A stretch of 64,000 nt of DNA from Xanthomonas hortorum (GCF_002940005.1 NZ_MDEF01000009.1); one strand, 5' to 3'; positions 18,856 to 27,613 are shown, numbered from the stretch's first letter. Numbers and translations: made by a program. The notes: generated by a model from the letters alone, not told the origin.

Positions 18856-19637
18856 ACTCGGTTGCCAACGCCACCGATGCGGGAGCGCAGCGCGCACATG
18901 TCGCTGCGCAGTTCGGGCCGCAGGCGCAGGCCTATCTGCATAGCGACGTGCATGCGCAAGGCGCAGAGTTCGCCGAACTCCGCGCTGGTCTGGCCGGTCA
19001 TCGCAACGGCCGATTGCTCGACCTGGGCTGCGGTGCCGGGCATGTGAGTTTCCAACTGGCGCCGTTGATGGCCGAGGTGGTGGCCTATGATCTGTCTGCC
19101 GACATGCTCACCGTTGTGGCGGCCACCGCCGCCGAGCGTGGGCTGACGCAGGTACGTACTGCGCAAGGTGTCGCCGAGCGCTTGCCGTTCGAGAGCTGCA
19201 GCCTGGATGCAGTGGTCAGCCGCTACTCGGCGCACCATTGGAGCGACCTGGGACAGGCACTGCGCGAAGTGCGGCGCGTGCTACGTCCAGGCGGGATCGC
19301 CGCCTTTATCGACGTGGTGGCGCCTGGCCTGCCATTGCTGGACACGCACCTGCAGGCGATCGAGCTGCTGCGCGATACCAGCCATGTGCGCGACTACAGT
19401 GTGGCGCAATGGTTGCAGATGCTGGGCGATGCCGGCTTGCAGGTGCAGCGTCATCAGTGCCAACGGCTGCAGCTGGACTATCAGAGCTGGGTAGACCGCA
19501 TGCGCACGCCGGAGGTGTTGCGCGCGGCCATTCGCGCATTGCAGGACGCGGCGGTGGACGAGGTGCGCGACTACTTTCAGATTGCCGCCGATGGTTCCTT
19601 CAGCACCGATGTGCTGGTGCTATGGGCCACACGTTGA
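18852..19637 (+). CDS. Class I SAM-dependent methyltransferase (UbiE/COQ5-like) inside the leu cluster
   Basis: A 261-residue Methyltransf_11-type enzyme. SAM motif I is LLDLGCGAGHVSFQL (about residues 56-70), with an acidic residue in the post-I YDLSADM and RRVLRPGGIAAFIDV as motif III. Its GTG start is fused to the leuD stop, so it is made with the leucine genes, and leuB follows after 37 bases. The substrate is unknown. Similarity to menaquinone/ubiquinone-type methyltransferases is general and not enough to assign one. Confidence 0.85.
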   Translation: MNSVANATDAGAQRAHVAAQFGPQAQAYLHSDVHAQGAEFAELRAGLAGHRNGRLLDLGCGAGHVSFQLAPLMAEVVAYDLSADMLTVVAATAAERGLTQVRTAQGVAERLPFESCSLDAVVSRYSAHHWSDLGQALREVRRVLRPGGIAAFIDVVAPGLPLLDTHLQAIELLRDTSHVRDYSVAQWLQMLGDAGLQVQRHQCQRLQLDYQSWVDRMRTPEVLRAAIRALQDAAVDEVRDYFQIAADGSFSTDVLVLWATR

Positions 19638-19674
19638 TTTTCAGGGCGCTACGGCGCCAACTCACGAGGATTGC

Positions 19675-20748
19675 ATGAGCAAGCAGATTTTGATTCTTCC
19701 CGGCGACGGCATCGGTCCGGAGATCATGGCCGAAGCGGTCAAGGTGCTGACGCGGATCGATGCGCAACATGGCCTGGGTTTCACCCTGGTGTACGACGAA
19801 CTGGGTGGCGCGGCCTACGACAAGTACGGCAGCCCGCTGGCCGACGAAACGCTGGAGCGCGCGCGCGCTGCCGATGCGGTGCTGTTAGGCGCGGTCGGCG
19901 GGCCGCAATGGGACACCATCGATCCATCGCTGCGCCCGGAGCGTGGCCTGCTCAAGATCCGCTCGCAGCTGGGTTTGTTCGCCAACCTGCGCCCGGCGCT
20001 GTTGTATCCGCAGCTGGCCGACGCCTCCACGCTCAAGCCGGAGGTGGTTGCGGGGCTGGATCTGCTGATCCTGCGTGAACTCACCGGCGGCATTTACTTC
20101 GGTCAACCGCGTGGTACGCGCACGCTGGAAAATGGTGAGCGTCAGGCTTACGACACCTTGCCGTACAGCGAAAGCGAAATCCGTCGCATCGCCAAGGCCG
20201 GCTTCGAGATGGCGCGTTTGCGCGGCAAGAAGCTGTGTTCGGTGGACAAAGCCAATGTGTTGGCATCGAGCCAGCTATGGCGCGCGGTGGTGGAAGAAGT
20301 TGCCAAGGATTATCCGGACATCGCGCTATCGCACATGTACGTGGACAACGCGGCGATGCAGCTGGTGCGCGCACCCAAGCAGTTCGACGTGATCGTGACC
20401 GACAACATGTTCGGCGACATCCTGTCCGATCAAGCATCCATGCTCACCGGCTCGATCGGCATGCTGCCCTCGGCCTCGCTGGATGCCAACAACAAAGGCA
20501 TGTACGAGCCGTGTCATGGCTCGGCACCGGATATCGCCGGAAAGAGCATTGCCAATCCGCTGGCGACGATCCTGTCGGTGGCGATGATGTTGCGCTACAC
20601 CTTCGCGCAGGCCGCCGCTGCCGATGCGATCGAGCACGCTGTCGGCAAGGTGCTCGACCAAGGCCTGCGCACTGCTGATATCTGGTCGGAAGGCACTACC
20701 AAGATTGGCACGGTCGCGATGGGTGATGCGGTGGTTGCTGCGTTGTAA
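19675..20748 (+). CDS. leuB: 3-isopropylmalate dehydrogenase
   Basis: A 357-residue NAD-dependent oxidative decarboxylase acting after LeuCD. It shows the N-terminal ILPGDGIGPEIMAEA, the substrate arginines in RPERGLLKIRSQLGLFANLRP (seen as adjacent blocks), and the metal site NMFGDILSDQASML. Length fits the family. A ribosome site (ACGAGGA) precedes the ATG at 19675. It is the last gene of the unit, followed by a hairpin terminator. Confidence 0.97.
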   Translation: MSKQILILPGDGIGPEIMAEAVKVLTRIDAQHGLGFTLVYDELGGAAYDKYGSPLADETLERARAADAVLLGAVGGPQWDTIDPSLRPERGLLKIRSQLGLFANLRPALLYPQLADASTLKPEVVAGLDLLILRELTGGIYFGQPRGTRTLENGERQAYDTLPYSESEIRRIAKAGFEMARLRGKKLCSVDKANVLASSQLWRAVVEEVAKDYPDIALSHMYVDNAAMQLVRAPKQFDVIVTDNMFGDILSDQASMLTGSIGMLPSASLDANNKGMYEPCHGSAPDIAGKSIANPLATILSVAMMLRYTFAQAAAADAIEHAVGKVLDQGLRTADIWSEGTTKIGTVAMGDAVVAAL

Positions 20749-20783
20749 GCGTGATCGTTCGGTTTGTCTTTTGTTGAGATAAC

Positions 20784-20824
20784 AGCGGTCATCGCTCTAT
20801 TTGGCGATGGCCGCTTGCGTTTTT
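20784..20824 (+). terminator. Rho-independent terminator after leuB
   Basis: AGCGGTCATCGC pairs with GCGATGGCCGCT (12 bp with one G-T pair) and is followed by TGCGTTTTT, 36 bases beyond the leuB stop. Confidence 0.8.
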
Positions 20825-20838
20825 GAGGGTCATCGATA

Positions 20839-20945
20839 GCGCGGTGCCGCATCCAGTGTCGGGACACGCCGCAAGTACGTCCATGTAGGCTCGGTGGCGG
20901 CATTCATGCCGCCACACGGTCCCGCCCCCGGACGCGGCACCGCGC
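20839..20945 (+). repeat. Hairpin repeat copy 3 (forward)
   Basis: The conserved core runs from 20859 to GTCCCGC at 20919-20925, with inner palindrome GTGGCGGCAT-TC-ATGCCGCCAC. Outer arms GCGCGGTGCCGC (20839-20850) and GCGGCACCGCGC (20934-20945) are perfectly complementary and differ from those of copies 2 and 4. Confidence 0.9.
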
Positions 20946-20981
20946 TCCCACTCTTCGCGGCTGCTGATCGGCAAGCAATGC
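20941..20981 (+). repeat. 41-bp direct repeat, unit A
   Basis: CGCGCTCCCACTCTTCGCGG and the next 21 bases recur at 21313-21353 with a single difference. The two units flank hairpin copy 4. No coding function is supported. Confidence 0.8.
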
Positions 20982-21140
20982 CTTTTGGTAGGCGTAATGC
21001 TTGCAGATTCCGCAGTCGGTAGTCGGTAGTCGATGCAGTTTTTCGTCTATTGCTTTGCCATGATTCCGCCAGCGAAGGGCGCGCTCCAAAGCATGATCAA
21101 TCAAGTAACGCTTCTCCTTCAGCCACCAACAATATTCGGA

Positions 21141-21248
21141 GGTGCTTGCGCGCGTACCGGCGTGGGACCTTACGCGGCATGGATGCCGCGTAAGAGCCTA
21201 CACGGACGTACTTGCGGCGTGTCCCACGCCGGTACGCGTGCAAGCGCC
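21141..21248 (-). repeat. Hairpin repeat copy 4 (reverse)
   Basis: The core ends here are GTGGGAC (21162-21168) and GTCCCAC (21221-21227), a compensated change from GCGGGAC/GTCCCGC. The arms extend through GTACCGGC and GCCGGTAC to GCTTGC and GCAAGC, giving about 25 bp of stem with one mismatch. The inner palindrome is TTACGCGGCAT-GG-ATGCCGCGTAA. Confidence 0.9.
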
Positions 21249-21312
21249 CTCAGTGATCGAGGCATTTGCGCGAAACCGGCAGACGTGTGCGTGGGATTGG
21301 TCGATGCGGCGC

Positions 21313-21353
21313 CGCGCTCCCACGCTTCGCGGCTGCTGATCGGCAAGCAATGC
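21313..21353 (+). repeat. 41-bp direct repeat, unit B
   Basis: Second copy of the unit at 20941-20981 (40 of 41 bases identical), ending in GGCAAGCAATGC. It lies between hairpin copy 4 and the end of leuA. Confidence 0.8.
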
Positions 21354-21384
21354 ATTCTTAAAAAACGTTCAAATCACCAACAAC

Positions 21385-21424
21385 CAAAAACCAAGACGGC
21401 CAGCAGATCACTCCGCCGGCCGTC
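21385..21424 (-). terminator. Terminator of the ilv-leu operon after leuA
   Basis: Read on the minus strand, GACGGCC (21424-21418) pairs with GGCCGTC (21401-21395) and is followed by TTGGTTTTTGG. It lies 30 bases beyond the leuA stop. Confidence 0.65.
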
Positions 21425-21453
21425 AGATTTACATCGTTTAGCAGATGACAGCG

Positions 21454-23016
21454 CTACGCCACCGCGGCCGTCTTGCCGGCAACCACGCCACGCTGGCGCT
21501 GACGCAACAGGCGGTTGGCCACATCCAGCCACGCCAGCGCGCTGGCTTCGATGATGTCCTTGCTGGTGCCGGTGCCTTCGTATTCCACGCCGTCGTGGCG
21601 CACGCTCAGGCTGGCTTCGCCACGTGCGTCCGCTCCGATGCCCACGCTGTGGACCTGATAGCTGTCCAGCTCCAGCTTCACACCGGTGGCCGAGGCCAGC
21701 GCACCGAATAGCGCATCCACCGGACCATTGCCTTGCGCGGTTTCGGCAACACGATTGCCCTCCGGATCGGACAACTCCACCAGCGCATTGGCGCGGCTGC
21801 CGACATCGCTGATGGTCATCGAGGCCAGACGGTAGCCTTCCTGCACGGTGGCATCCTGCATCAACGTTTGCAGATCGGCGTCGGTGACCACGCGCTGCTT
21901 CTCGCACAATGCCTTGAACTGCTCGAAGACCAGCTTGACCTCGTCTTCTTCCAGCAAATAGCCCAACGCGCGCAGACGCTGCTCCACTGCCGCACGGCCG
22001 CTGTGACGGCCCAGCACCATCTGCGAGGACTCCCAGCCCACGTCTTCCGGGCGCATGATTTCGTAAGTGCCGCGATGGCGCAGCATGCCGTGCTGGTGGA
22101 TGCCCGACTCGTGCGCGAACGCATTGCCGCCGACCACCGCCTTGTTGCGCTGCACCGGCATGCCGACCAGGCGCTGCAGTAATTGCGAAGTGGACACGAT
22201 GCGCGGCGTGTTGATCTCGGTATCGATGTTGTAGAACGCACCGCGCACCTTCAGTGCCATGGTGATTTCTTCCAGCGCGCAGTTGCCCGCACGTTCGCCG
22301 ATGCCGTTGATGGTGCATTCGACCTGACGCGCGCCGCCTTCGATCGCCGCCAGCGAATTTGCCACTGCCAGACCCAGATCGTTATGGCAGTGCGCGCTGA
22401 AGATGACGGTGTCGGCCCCTTCCACGCTGGCGATCAGGCGCGAGAACATGCTGCGGATTTCTTCCGGCGTGGTGAAGCCCACCGTGTCCGGCAGATTGAT
22501 CGTGGTGGCACCGGCGGCGATCGCCACGCGGGTGACCTCGGCCAGGAAATCCTCTTCGGTACGAGTGGCATCTTCGGCGGAAAACTCGACATCGTCGATG
22601 TAGCCACGCGCCAGCGTCACATGCCTGTGCACCGACTCCAGCACCTGTTCGCGGCTCATGCGCAGCTTGTGCTCGCGGTGCAACGGGCTGGTGGACAGGA
22701 ACACGTGCAGGCGCGGATTGGCGGCTGCTTCCAGTGCGCGTGCGGAGGTTTCGATATCGGCCTGCAGGCAGCGCGACAGCACCGCCAGCGTGGGGCGACG
22801 CAACTCGCGGCCGATCATCGCGACGGCTTCGCGGTCGGAATGCGAGCTTGCCGGAAAGCCGGTTTCGATGATGTCCACGCCGAGCTCGTCCAGCGCGCGC
22901 GCCATCACCAGCTTTTGCTGGGGCGTCATGCTGCAGCCGGGGGATTGCTCGCCGTCGCGCAGGGTGGTGTCGAAAATTCGGATACGCGGGGTCTGGTTGG
23001 ATACGGTCGTGTTCAC
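21454..23016 (-). CDS. leuA: 2-isopropylmalate synthase
   Basis: A 520-residue enzyme condensing acetyl-CoA with 2-ketoisovalerate, the first committed step of leucine synthesis. It has the HMGL-like TIM barrel with FDTTLRDGEQSPG near the N-terminus, the metal-binding HCHNDLG, and GIGERAGN. The C-terminal LeuA dimer domain, which binds leucine for feedback inhibition, is complete. The start codon is GTG and overlaps the ilvA stop (GTGA), so translation is coupled. It is the last gene of the leader-controlled operon; the isomerase and dehydrogenase genes are on the other strand 0.7 kb away. Confidence 0.97.
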   Translation of the reverse strand: MNTTVSNQTPRIRIFDTTLRDGEQSPGCSMTPQQKLVMARALDELGVDIIETGFPASSHSDREAVAMIGRELRRPTLAVLSRCLQADIETSARALEAAANPRLHVFLSTSPLHREHKLRMSREQVLESVHRHVTLARGYIDDVEFSAEDATRTEEDFLAEVTRVAIAAGATTINLPDTVGFTTPEEIRSMFSRLIASVEGADTVIFSAHCHNDLGLAVANSLAAIEGGARQVECTINGIGERAGNCALEEITMALKVRGAFYNIDTEINTPRIVSTSQLLQRLVGMPVQRNKAVVGGNAFAHESGIHQHGMLRHRGTYEIMRPEDVGWESSQMVLGRHSGRAAVEQRLRALGYLLEEDEVKLVFEQFKALCEKQRVVTDADLQTLMQDATVQEGYRLASMTISDVGSRANALVELSDPEGNRVAETAQGNGPVDALFGALASATGVKLELDSYQVHSVGIGADARGEASLSVRHDGVEYEGTGTSKDIIEASALAWLDVANRLLRQRQRGVVAGKTAAVA

Positions 23017-24131
23017 CAGGAAGACTCCTCTACGGCGATGGCGGTGACAGGCGTTGGAGCGACTGCGGATGGGCGGGAAAGAACGGGTGTTTCGGGAAGT
23101 GACTTGGCGCTGCGTTCGTTGCGCAGTCGCTCGGTATTGCGACGGCGCGGCTTGCGTGGCGGACGCGGCCGCACCTCGGACAAGAGGGTGGCCAGCACAG
23201 TTGCGTCGATATTACCGCCAGAGACCACCGCACATTTGCGTTTGCCTGAAACGCGGCGACCGGCGGCCAAGGCGAGTGCCCCGGCGCCCTCGGCGATGAC
23301 GTGTTCTTCCAGCGCCAGACGCACCAGGGTTTCGCGCAATTCGGCTTCGCGCACGATCACCACATCGTCGAGCAGACTCGCGCATAAACGGCGGGTCAGG
23401 AAGCCGGGAATCTTGACCTTCACGCCGTCGGCCAGCGTGGGCACCGGGGTGATTTCGCGGAAGTCGCCGCGCACGGCGCGCGCCATCGAATCCACGCCTT
23501 CCACCTGCGCGCCGACGATACGCACGCCTTGCGACTTCAGTGCCAGCGCCACCCCGGAGGCCAGCCCGCCGCCGCCAATCGGCACGATCACCACGTCCGG
23601 CGCATGCGCGGCCAGTTCGATGCCGACGGTGCCTTGCCCGGCGATCACATCCGGGTCGTCGAAGGCCGAGAGAAAGCGGTAGCCGTTCTGATCGGCCAGC
23701 TCGCGCGCAAACGCAAACGCCTCGTCGTAGCTGTTGCCATGCTGGCGCACGGTAGCGCCCCAGTGCGCGACCCCGGCAATCTTGGTCTGCGGCGCGCCGT
23801 ACGGCATCACCGTGATGGCCTGCACGCCCAGCCGATACGCCGACCACGCCACGCCTTGCGCATGGTTACCGGCCGAGGCACAGATCACCGGACGCTCGTC
23901 GCCGCGTTCCAGCCCCGCCAGCAACGCGTTCAGTGCGCCGCGCACCTTGTAGGAGCCGGTGCGCTGCAGGTTTTCCAGCTTCAACCACACGCCGAAGCGC
24001 TCGGCGTAATGCAGCGGTGTAGGCGACAGGTATTTGCGCAGACGCGCCTGCGCAGCCAGCACGTCGGCCACGCTGATGGCTACATCGCTTACGTCTGGCT
24101 CCTGCGAAGAAGGGCGGCCGGAATCAGGCAT
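23013..24131 (-). CDS. ilvA: Threonine dehydratase without ACT regulatory domain
   Basis: A 372-residue PLP enzyme that deaminates threonine to 2-oxobutyrate, opening isoleucine synthesis. The PLP lysine is in TGSYKVRGA (about residue 62) and the phosphate loop is GGGGLASG. It has only the catalytic domain; the two C-terminal ACT-like domains that give isoleucine feedback in E. coli IlvA are absent. In their place is a proline/arginine-rich tail (RPRPPRKPRRRNTERLR and beyond), probably disordered. Operon position between ilvM and leuA supports a biosynthetic role rather than a catabolic TdcB one. Confidence 0.92.
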   Translation of the reverse strand: MPDSGRPSSQEPDVSDVAISVADVLAAQARLRKYLSPTPLHYAERFGVWLKLENLQRTGSYKVRGALNALLAGLERGDERPVICASAGNHAQGVAWSAYRLGVQAITVMPYGAPQTKIAGVAHWGATVRQHGNSYDEAFAFARELADQNGYRFLSAFDDPDVIAGQGTVGIELAAHAPDVVIVPIGGGGLASGVALALKSQGVRIVGAQVEGVDSMARAVRGDFREITPVPTLADGVKVKIPGFLTRRLCASLLDDVVIVREAELRETLVRLALEEHVIAEGAGALALAAGRRVSGKRKCAVVSGGNIDATVLATLLSEVRPRPPRKPRRRNTERLRNERSAKSLPETPVLSRPSAVAPTPVTAIAVEESSW

Positions 24132-24221
24132 TGCGGCACGCGCGCGGCCAATCCGGAAGAAGACACCTCCGGACAGCGATCTGATGGTCGCGTGAGGTCT
24201 GCGTGCTCGAGGTCTGCATGG

Positions 24222-24479
24222 TCATGCCGCAGCCTCGACCGATTCCAGCGCAGTGATCACCACCGACTCGCAGTCGTACACCTTTTCCAACTGCAGGCGC
24301 AGCGTTTCCGGTGGGCGCGTGCTGTCCACGTCCAGTTGCAGATGCCAGCGGCCGGCATCGTCGGGCGCGGCGGCGCCCTGGATGGCGCACGGGCGGAAGC
24401 CGCGTCGCTCGGTCATGCCGAGCACGCGCACCAGCGCGCCTTCGGCCGGCTTCAGCACCAGATCAAGCCGGTAACGCAT
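24222..24479 (-). CDS. ilvM: Acetolactate synthase small subunit, IlvM-like ACT protein
   Basis: An 85-residue single ACT domain (MRYRLDLVLKPAEGALVRVL at the start; LQLEKVYDCESVVI near the end), the size of IlvM rather than the longer IlvH/IlvN. It would bind the large subunit and modulate its activity. The ATG at 24479 lies within the last codons of ilvG (17-base overlap), so the two are made together. The gap of 90 bases to ilvA holds no separate gene. Confidence 0.88.
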   Translation of the reverse strand: MRYRLDLVLKPAEGALVRVLGMTERRGFRPCAIQGAAAPDDAGRWHLQLDVDSTRPPETLRLQLEKVYDCESVVITALESVEAAA

Positions 24480-26184
24480 GTGGCGTCTCCTTGACCGCAT
24501 GTGCGGGATTGCTGTCCAGCATGGTGCTGTTGGCATTGTTGGGTGGCACCAGCGGCCACACATTGGCACGCGCGTCGATGCTCACATGCAACAGGCCGGG
24601 GCCGGGCTGTGCCAGCAGCTCGGCCAGTGCGCCATCCACATCGCCGCGCGCGATGATGCGCTTGGCCGGGATGCCGAACACCTGCGCCAGCGCCGCAAAA
24701 TCCGGGTTGTCGGACAGGTCGATTTCGCTGTAACGCTCGGCAAAGAACAACTCCTGCCACTGCCGCACCATGCCCAGCGAGCTGTTGTCCAGCAGCACGA
24801 TCTTCACCGGCAGCTTGCAGCGCGCAATCGTCACCAGCTCCTGCACATTCATCATGAAACTGCCGTCGCCGGAGACCAGCACCACGGTGCGGTCCGGGCA
24901 GGCGAACTGCGCGCCCATCGCCGCCGGCAGGCCGAAGCCCATGGTGCCGAGCGCGCCGCTGGTGAGGTGATTGCGCGGGTCGTTGAAGCGGCAATGCTGG
25001 GCCACCCACATCTGATGCTGGCCCACATCGCAGGCGATGATGGTGTCGGCCGGGGCCACTTCGCTCAGGCGCTTCAGCAACGCCGGTGCGTAGATATCGG
25101 TGCCGGGCGCGTCGTAGCGCGCACCGAACTTTTCGCGGTTGGCAAAGCAGCGCGTGCGCCAGGCCTGGCAGTTGCCGCGTGCTGCGCTCAAGGCTTTCAG
25201 ACTCAGTGCCACATCGCCGGGCACTGCGATGTCGGCATTGCGCAGCTTGGAAATTTCATAGGCGTCGGCATCCAGATGGATGACGCGCGCGAACGGGGCG
25301 AACTCGCTCAATTTGCCGGTGGCACGGTCGTCGAAACGCGCGCCCACCACGACCAGTAGATCGCATTCCTGGATCGCCATATTGGCTGCACGGGTGCCGT
25401 GCATGCCCAGCATGCCTAGATAATCCGGATGCGCATGCGGCAACGCACCCAGACCGCGCAAGGTCAGTGCGGTCGGGATGCCGGTGGCTTCCACAAACCG
25501 CCGGAACGCGTCCACCGCGCCTGCCAACGCGATCCCGCCACCGCCGTACACCACCGGGCGTTCGGCGCTGGCGATGGCGGCCAGCGCTTCGGCCAATTTC
25601 GCGTCTTCCGGGGCCGGCGGCGGCAGCACCGCTGCCGGCACGTGATCGGGCAGATGCGACGCATCGGCGATCTGCACGTCCTTGGGCAGGTCGATCAGGA
25701 CCGGCCCGGGGCGTCCCTCGCGCGCGATGCGAAACGCTTCGCGCACGATCTGCGGAAGTTCCTCCACCCGCCGCACCAGAAAGCTGTGCTTGACGATCGG
25801 CATGGTCATGCCGAACACGTCCAGTTCCTGGAACGCATCGGTGCCCAGCAGGGGCGTGGCGACCTGGCCGGTCAGGCACACCATCGGTACCGAATCGAGC
25901 ATCGCATCGGCGATGCCGGTGACCAGATTGGAGGCGCCCGGGCCGGAGGTGGCCACGCACACGCCGACCCGGCCGCTGGCACGGGCGTACCCGTTGGCGG
26001 CGAGGGCGGCGCCCTGTTCGTGACGGACCAGGATGTGCTTGAGCCTGGAATCCACCAGGGCGTCGTAGAACGGCATGATGGTGCCGCCCGGATAACCGAA
26101 CAGCGTTTCCACGCCCTCGGCTTCCAGGGCCTGCGTCAGCCAGCGCGCGCCATTGCGGGGCGTGCTGTGTGCGGAGGTGTTCAT
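24463..26184 (-). CDS. ilvG: Acetolactate synthase large (catalytic) subunit
   Basis: A 573-residue ThDP enzyme condensing pyruvate with pyruvate or 2-oxobutyrate. The three pyruvate-oxidase-type domains are present. The catalytic glutamate is in RHEQGAALAANGYA (about residue 55), and the Mg/ThDP motif starts GDGSFMMN near residue 438. Length is standard. It follows ilvC after 42 bases and overlaps ilvM, as in the ilvGM arrangement of enterics. Confidence 0.96.
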   Translation of the reverse strand: MNTSAHSTPRNGARWLTQALEAEGVETLFGYPGGTIMPFYDALVDSRLKHILVRHEQGAALAANGYARASGRVGVCVATSGPGASNLVTGIADAMLDSVPMVCLTGQVATPLLGTDAFQELDVFGMTMPIVKHSFLVRRVEELPQIVREAFRIAREGRPGPVLIDLPKDVQIADASHLPDHVPAAVLPPPAPEDAKLAEALAAIASAERPVVYGGGGIALAGAVDAFRRFVEATGIPTALTLRGLGALPHAHPDYLGMLGMHGTRAANMAIQECDLLVVVGARFDDRATGKLSEFAPFARVIHLDADAYEISKLRNADIAVPGDVALSLKALSAARGNCQAWRTRCFANREKFGARYDAPGTDIYAPALLKRLSEVAPADTIIACDVGQHQMWVAQHCRFNDPRNHLTSGALGTMGFGLPAAMGAQFACPDRTVVLVSGDGSFMMNVQELVTIARCKLPVKIVLLDNSSLGMVRQWQELFFAERYSEIDLSDNPDFAALAQVFGIPAKRIIARGDVDGALAELLAQPGPGLLHVSIDARANVWPLVPPNNANSTMLDSNPAHAVKETPHALPA

Positions 26185-26226
26185 GCGTTGCGGACCTTTG
26201 GTGTTAGCGGTGGGGGTGCGGCGGCA

Positions 26227-27228
26227 TTACGCCGCTTGTTGATTCGCAGGTGCGGTGGCGGCCTGTTGTTCGCCGTTGAGCCACACCATCTTGGCGCGCA
26301 GCTTCTTGCCCACTTCCTCGATCGGGTGCTCCAGATCGGCCTGCTTGAACTTGGTGTAGTTCGGCAGGCCGGCTTCGTATTCGGCCACCCAGTTCTTGGT
26401 GAAGGTGCCGTTCTGGATGTCGGTCAGCACGTCCTTCATGCGCGCCTTGGTGCTGGCGTCGATCACGCGCGGGCCGCTGACATAGTCGCCGTATTGCGCG
26501 GTTTCGGACACGAATTCCAGCATGCGGGTGATGCCGCCTTCGTAAAACAGGTCCACGATCAACTTCAGTTCGTGCAGCACTTCGTAATACGCGATTTCCG
26601 GCTGATAGCCGGCTTCCACCAACACTTCGAAACCGGCCTGCACCAGCGACGAGGCGCCGCCGCACAGCACCGCCTGCTCGCCGAACAGATCGGTCTCGGT
26701 CTCTTCCTTGAAAGTGGTCTTGATGATGTTGGCGCGCGCGCCGCCCAGGCCGCTGGCATAGGTCAGCGCGAACTGCTCGGCCTTGCCGCTGGTGTCCTGA
26801 TACACCGCATAGATGCACGGCACGCCGCGGCCGATTTCATATTCGCGACGCACCAGCGCGCCCGGCCCCTTGGGCGCGACCAGCACCACATCCAGATCGG
26901 CGCGCGGGGTGATCATGTCGAAATGCACGTTCAGTCCATGCGCGAACAGCAGGCAGGCGCCTTGCTTCATGTTCGGTGCGATGACCTCTTCGTAGAGCTT
27001 CTTCTGCACCATGTCCGGGGTCAGGATCGCAACCAGATCGGCGCTTTTCACCGCCTCGGCCGGCGCCACGACGGTGAAGCCGTCGGCCTGGGCCTTGGAT
27101 TCGGTCGGGCCGCCGGCACGCAGGCCGACAGTGACGTCGAAGCCGGAATCGCGCAGGTTCAGTGCATGCGCGCGGCCCTGGCTGCCGTAGCCGATGATCG
27201 CGATTTTCGGTTGGGTGTCGTTGCTCAT
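26227..27228 (-). CDS. ilvC: Ketol-acid reductoisomerase, class I (short)
   Basis: A 333-residue NADPH-dependent enzyme that isomerises and reduces acetolactate or acetohydroxybutyrate. The Rossmann motif GYGSQGRAHALNL (residues 13-25) is followed by the class I helical domain with acidic metal ligands (ETETDLFGEQ). E. coli IlvC is the long class II form; this is the compact class. The ATG at 27228 has AAGGA nine bases upstream. It is the first structural gene behind the attenuator. Confidence 0.97.
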   Translation of the reverse strand: MSNDTQPKIAIIGYGSQGRAHALNLRDSGFDVTVGLRAGGPTESKAQADGFTVVAPAEAVKSADLVAILTPDMVQKKLYEEVIAPNMKQGACLLFAHGLNVHFDMITPRADLDVVLVAPKGPGALVRREYEIGRGVPCIYAVYQDTSGKAEQFALTYASGLGGARANIIKTTFKEETETDLFGEQAVLCGGASSLVQAGFEVLVEAGYQPEIAYYEVLHELKLIVDLFYEGGITRMLEFVSETAQYGDYVSGPRVIDASTKARMKDVLTDIQNGTFTKNWVAEYEAGLPNYTKFKQADLEHPIEEVGKKLRAKMVWLNGEQQAATAPANQQAA

Positions 27229-27426
27229 GGAGTTAAGTCCTTGCGGGGTTGGCAGTGGAAAAAGAATCAGCCGGCAGTGGAGACACTGGCCGGCCGAACA
27301 AAGCGGGGATGGACGATGGCACTGGCCATGCAGGCACATGCACCGGTGCAGTTGCCGGCGCGGGTGGTGCAGATGGCGGCGATGTCAGTGATGTCGTTCA
27401 TGTCATTCGAAACTTTTGGTGGTCCC

Positions 27427-27463
27427 TGAAACGCGAAACCCCGCGCCGTTGCCGGTGCGGGGT
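27427..27463 (-). terminator. Attenuator terminator of the ilv-leu operon
   Basis: On the minus strand ACCCCGCACCG-GCAA-CGGCGCGGGGT forms an 11-bp stem with one A-C mismatch, followed by TTTCGCGTTT. It lies 28 bases beyond the leader-peptide stop and about 200 bases before ilvC, as expected for transcription attenuation. Alternative antiterminator pairing was not computed. Confidence 0.75.
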
Positions 27464-27490
27464 CTGATCGAAGCCTTGTGTGTCTGTTGC

Positions 27491-27613
27491 CTACACGAAG
27501 TCTCGTCCCGCAGCGGTTGGCGAGGTAATAAGTACGAGCACGAGAAGCGACGCTGCCAACGCGCCGGAGGGCGCGGACACTGGTGCGTTCGAGGTGGTGT
27601 GGCGGTGCGGCAT
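27491..27613 (-). CDS. ilvL: ilv operon leader peptide (attenuation)
   Basis: A 40-residue reading frame from an ATG at 27613 whose residues 23-30 read LLVLVLIT, a run of Leu, Val, Ile and Thr codons, followed by SPTAAGRDFV and a stop. The terminator-like stem follows 28 bases later, then ilvC. This is the classical leader layout of ilv operons: ribosome stalling on the regulatory codons when charged Leu/Val/Ile tRNA is scarce would prevent the terminator forming. The peptide itself has no other function. No strong ribosome site is visible and shorter starts (GTG at 27580) are possible. The remaining bases of the 27229-27873 gap hold the divergent promoters. Confidence 0.8.
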   Translation of the reverse strand: MPHRHTTSNAPVSAPSGALAASLLVLVLITSPTAAGRDFV

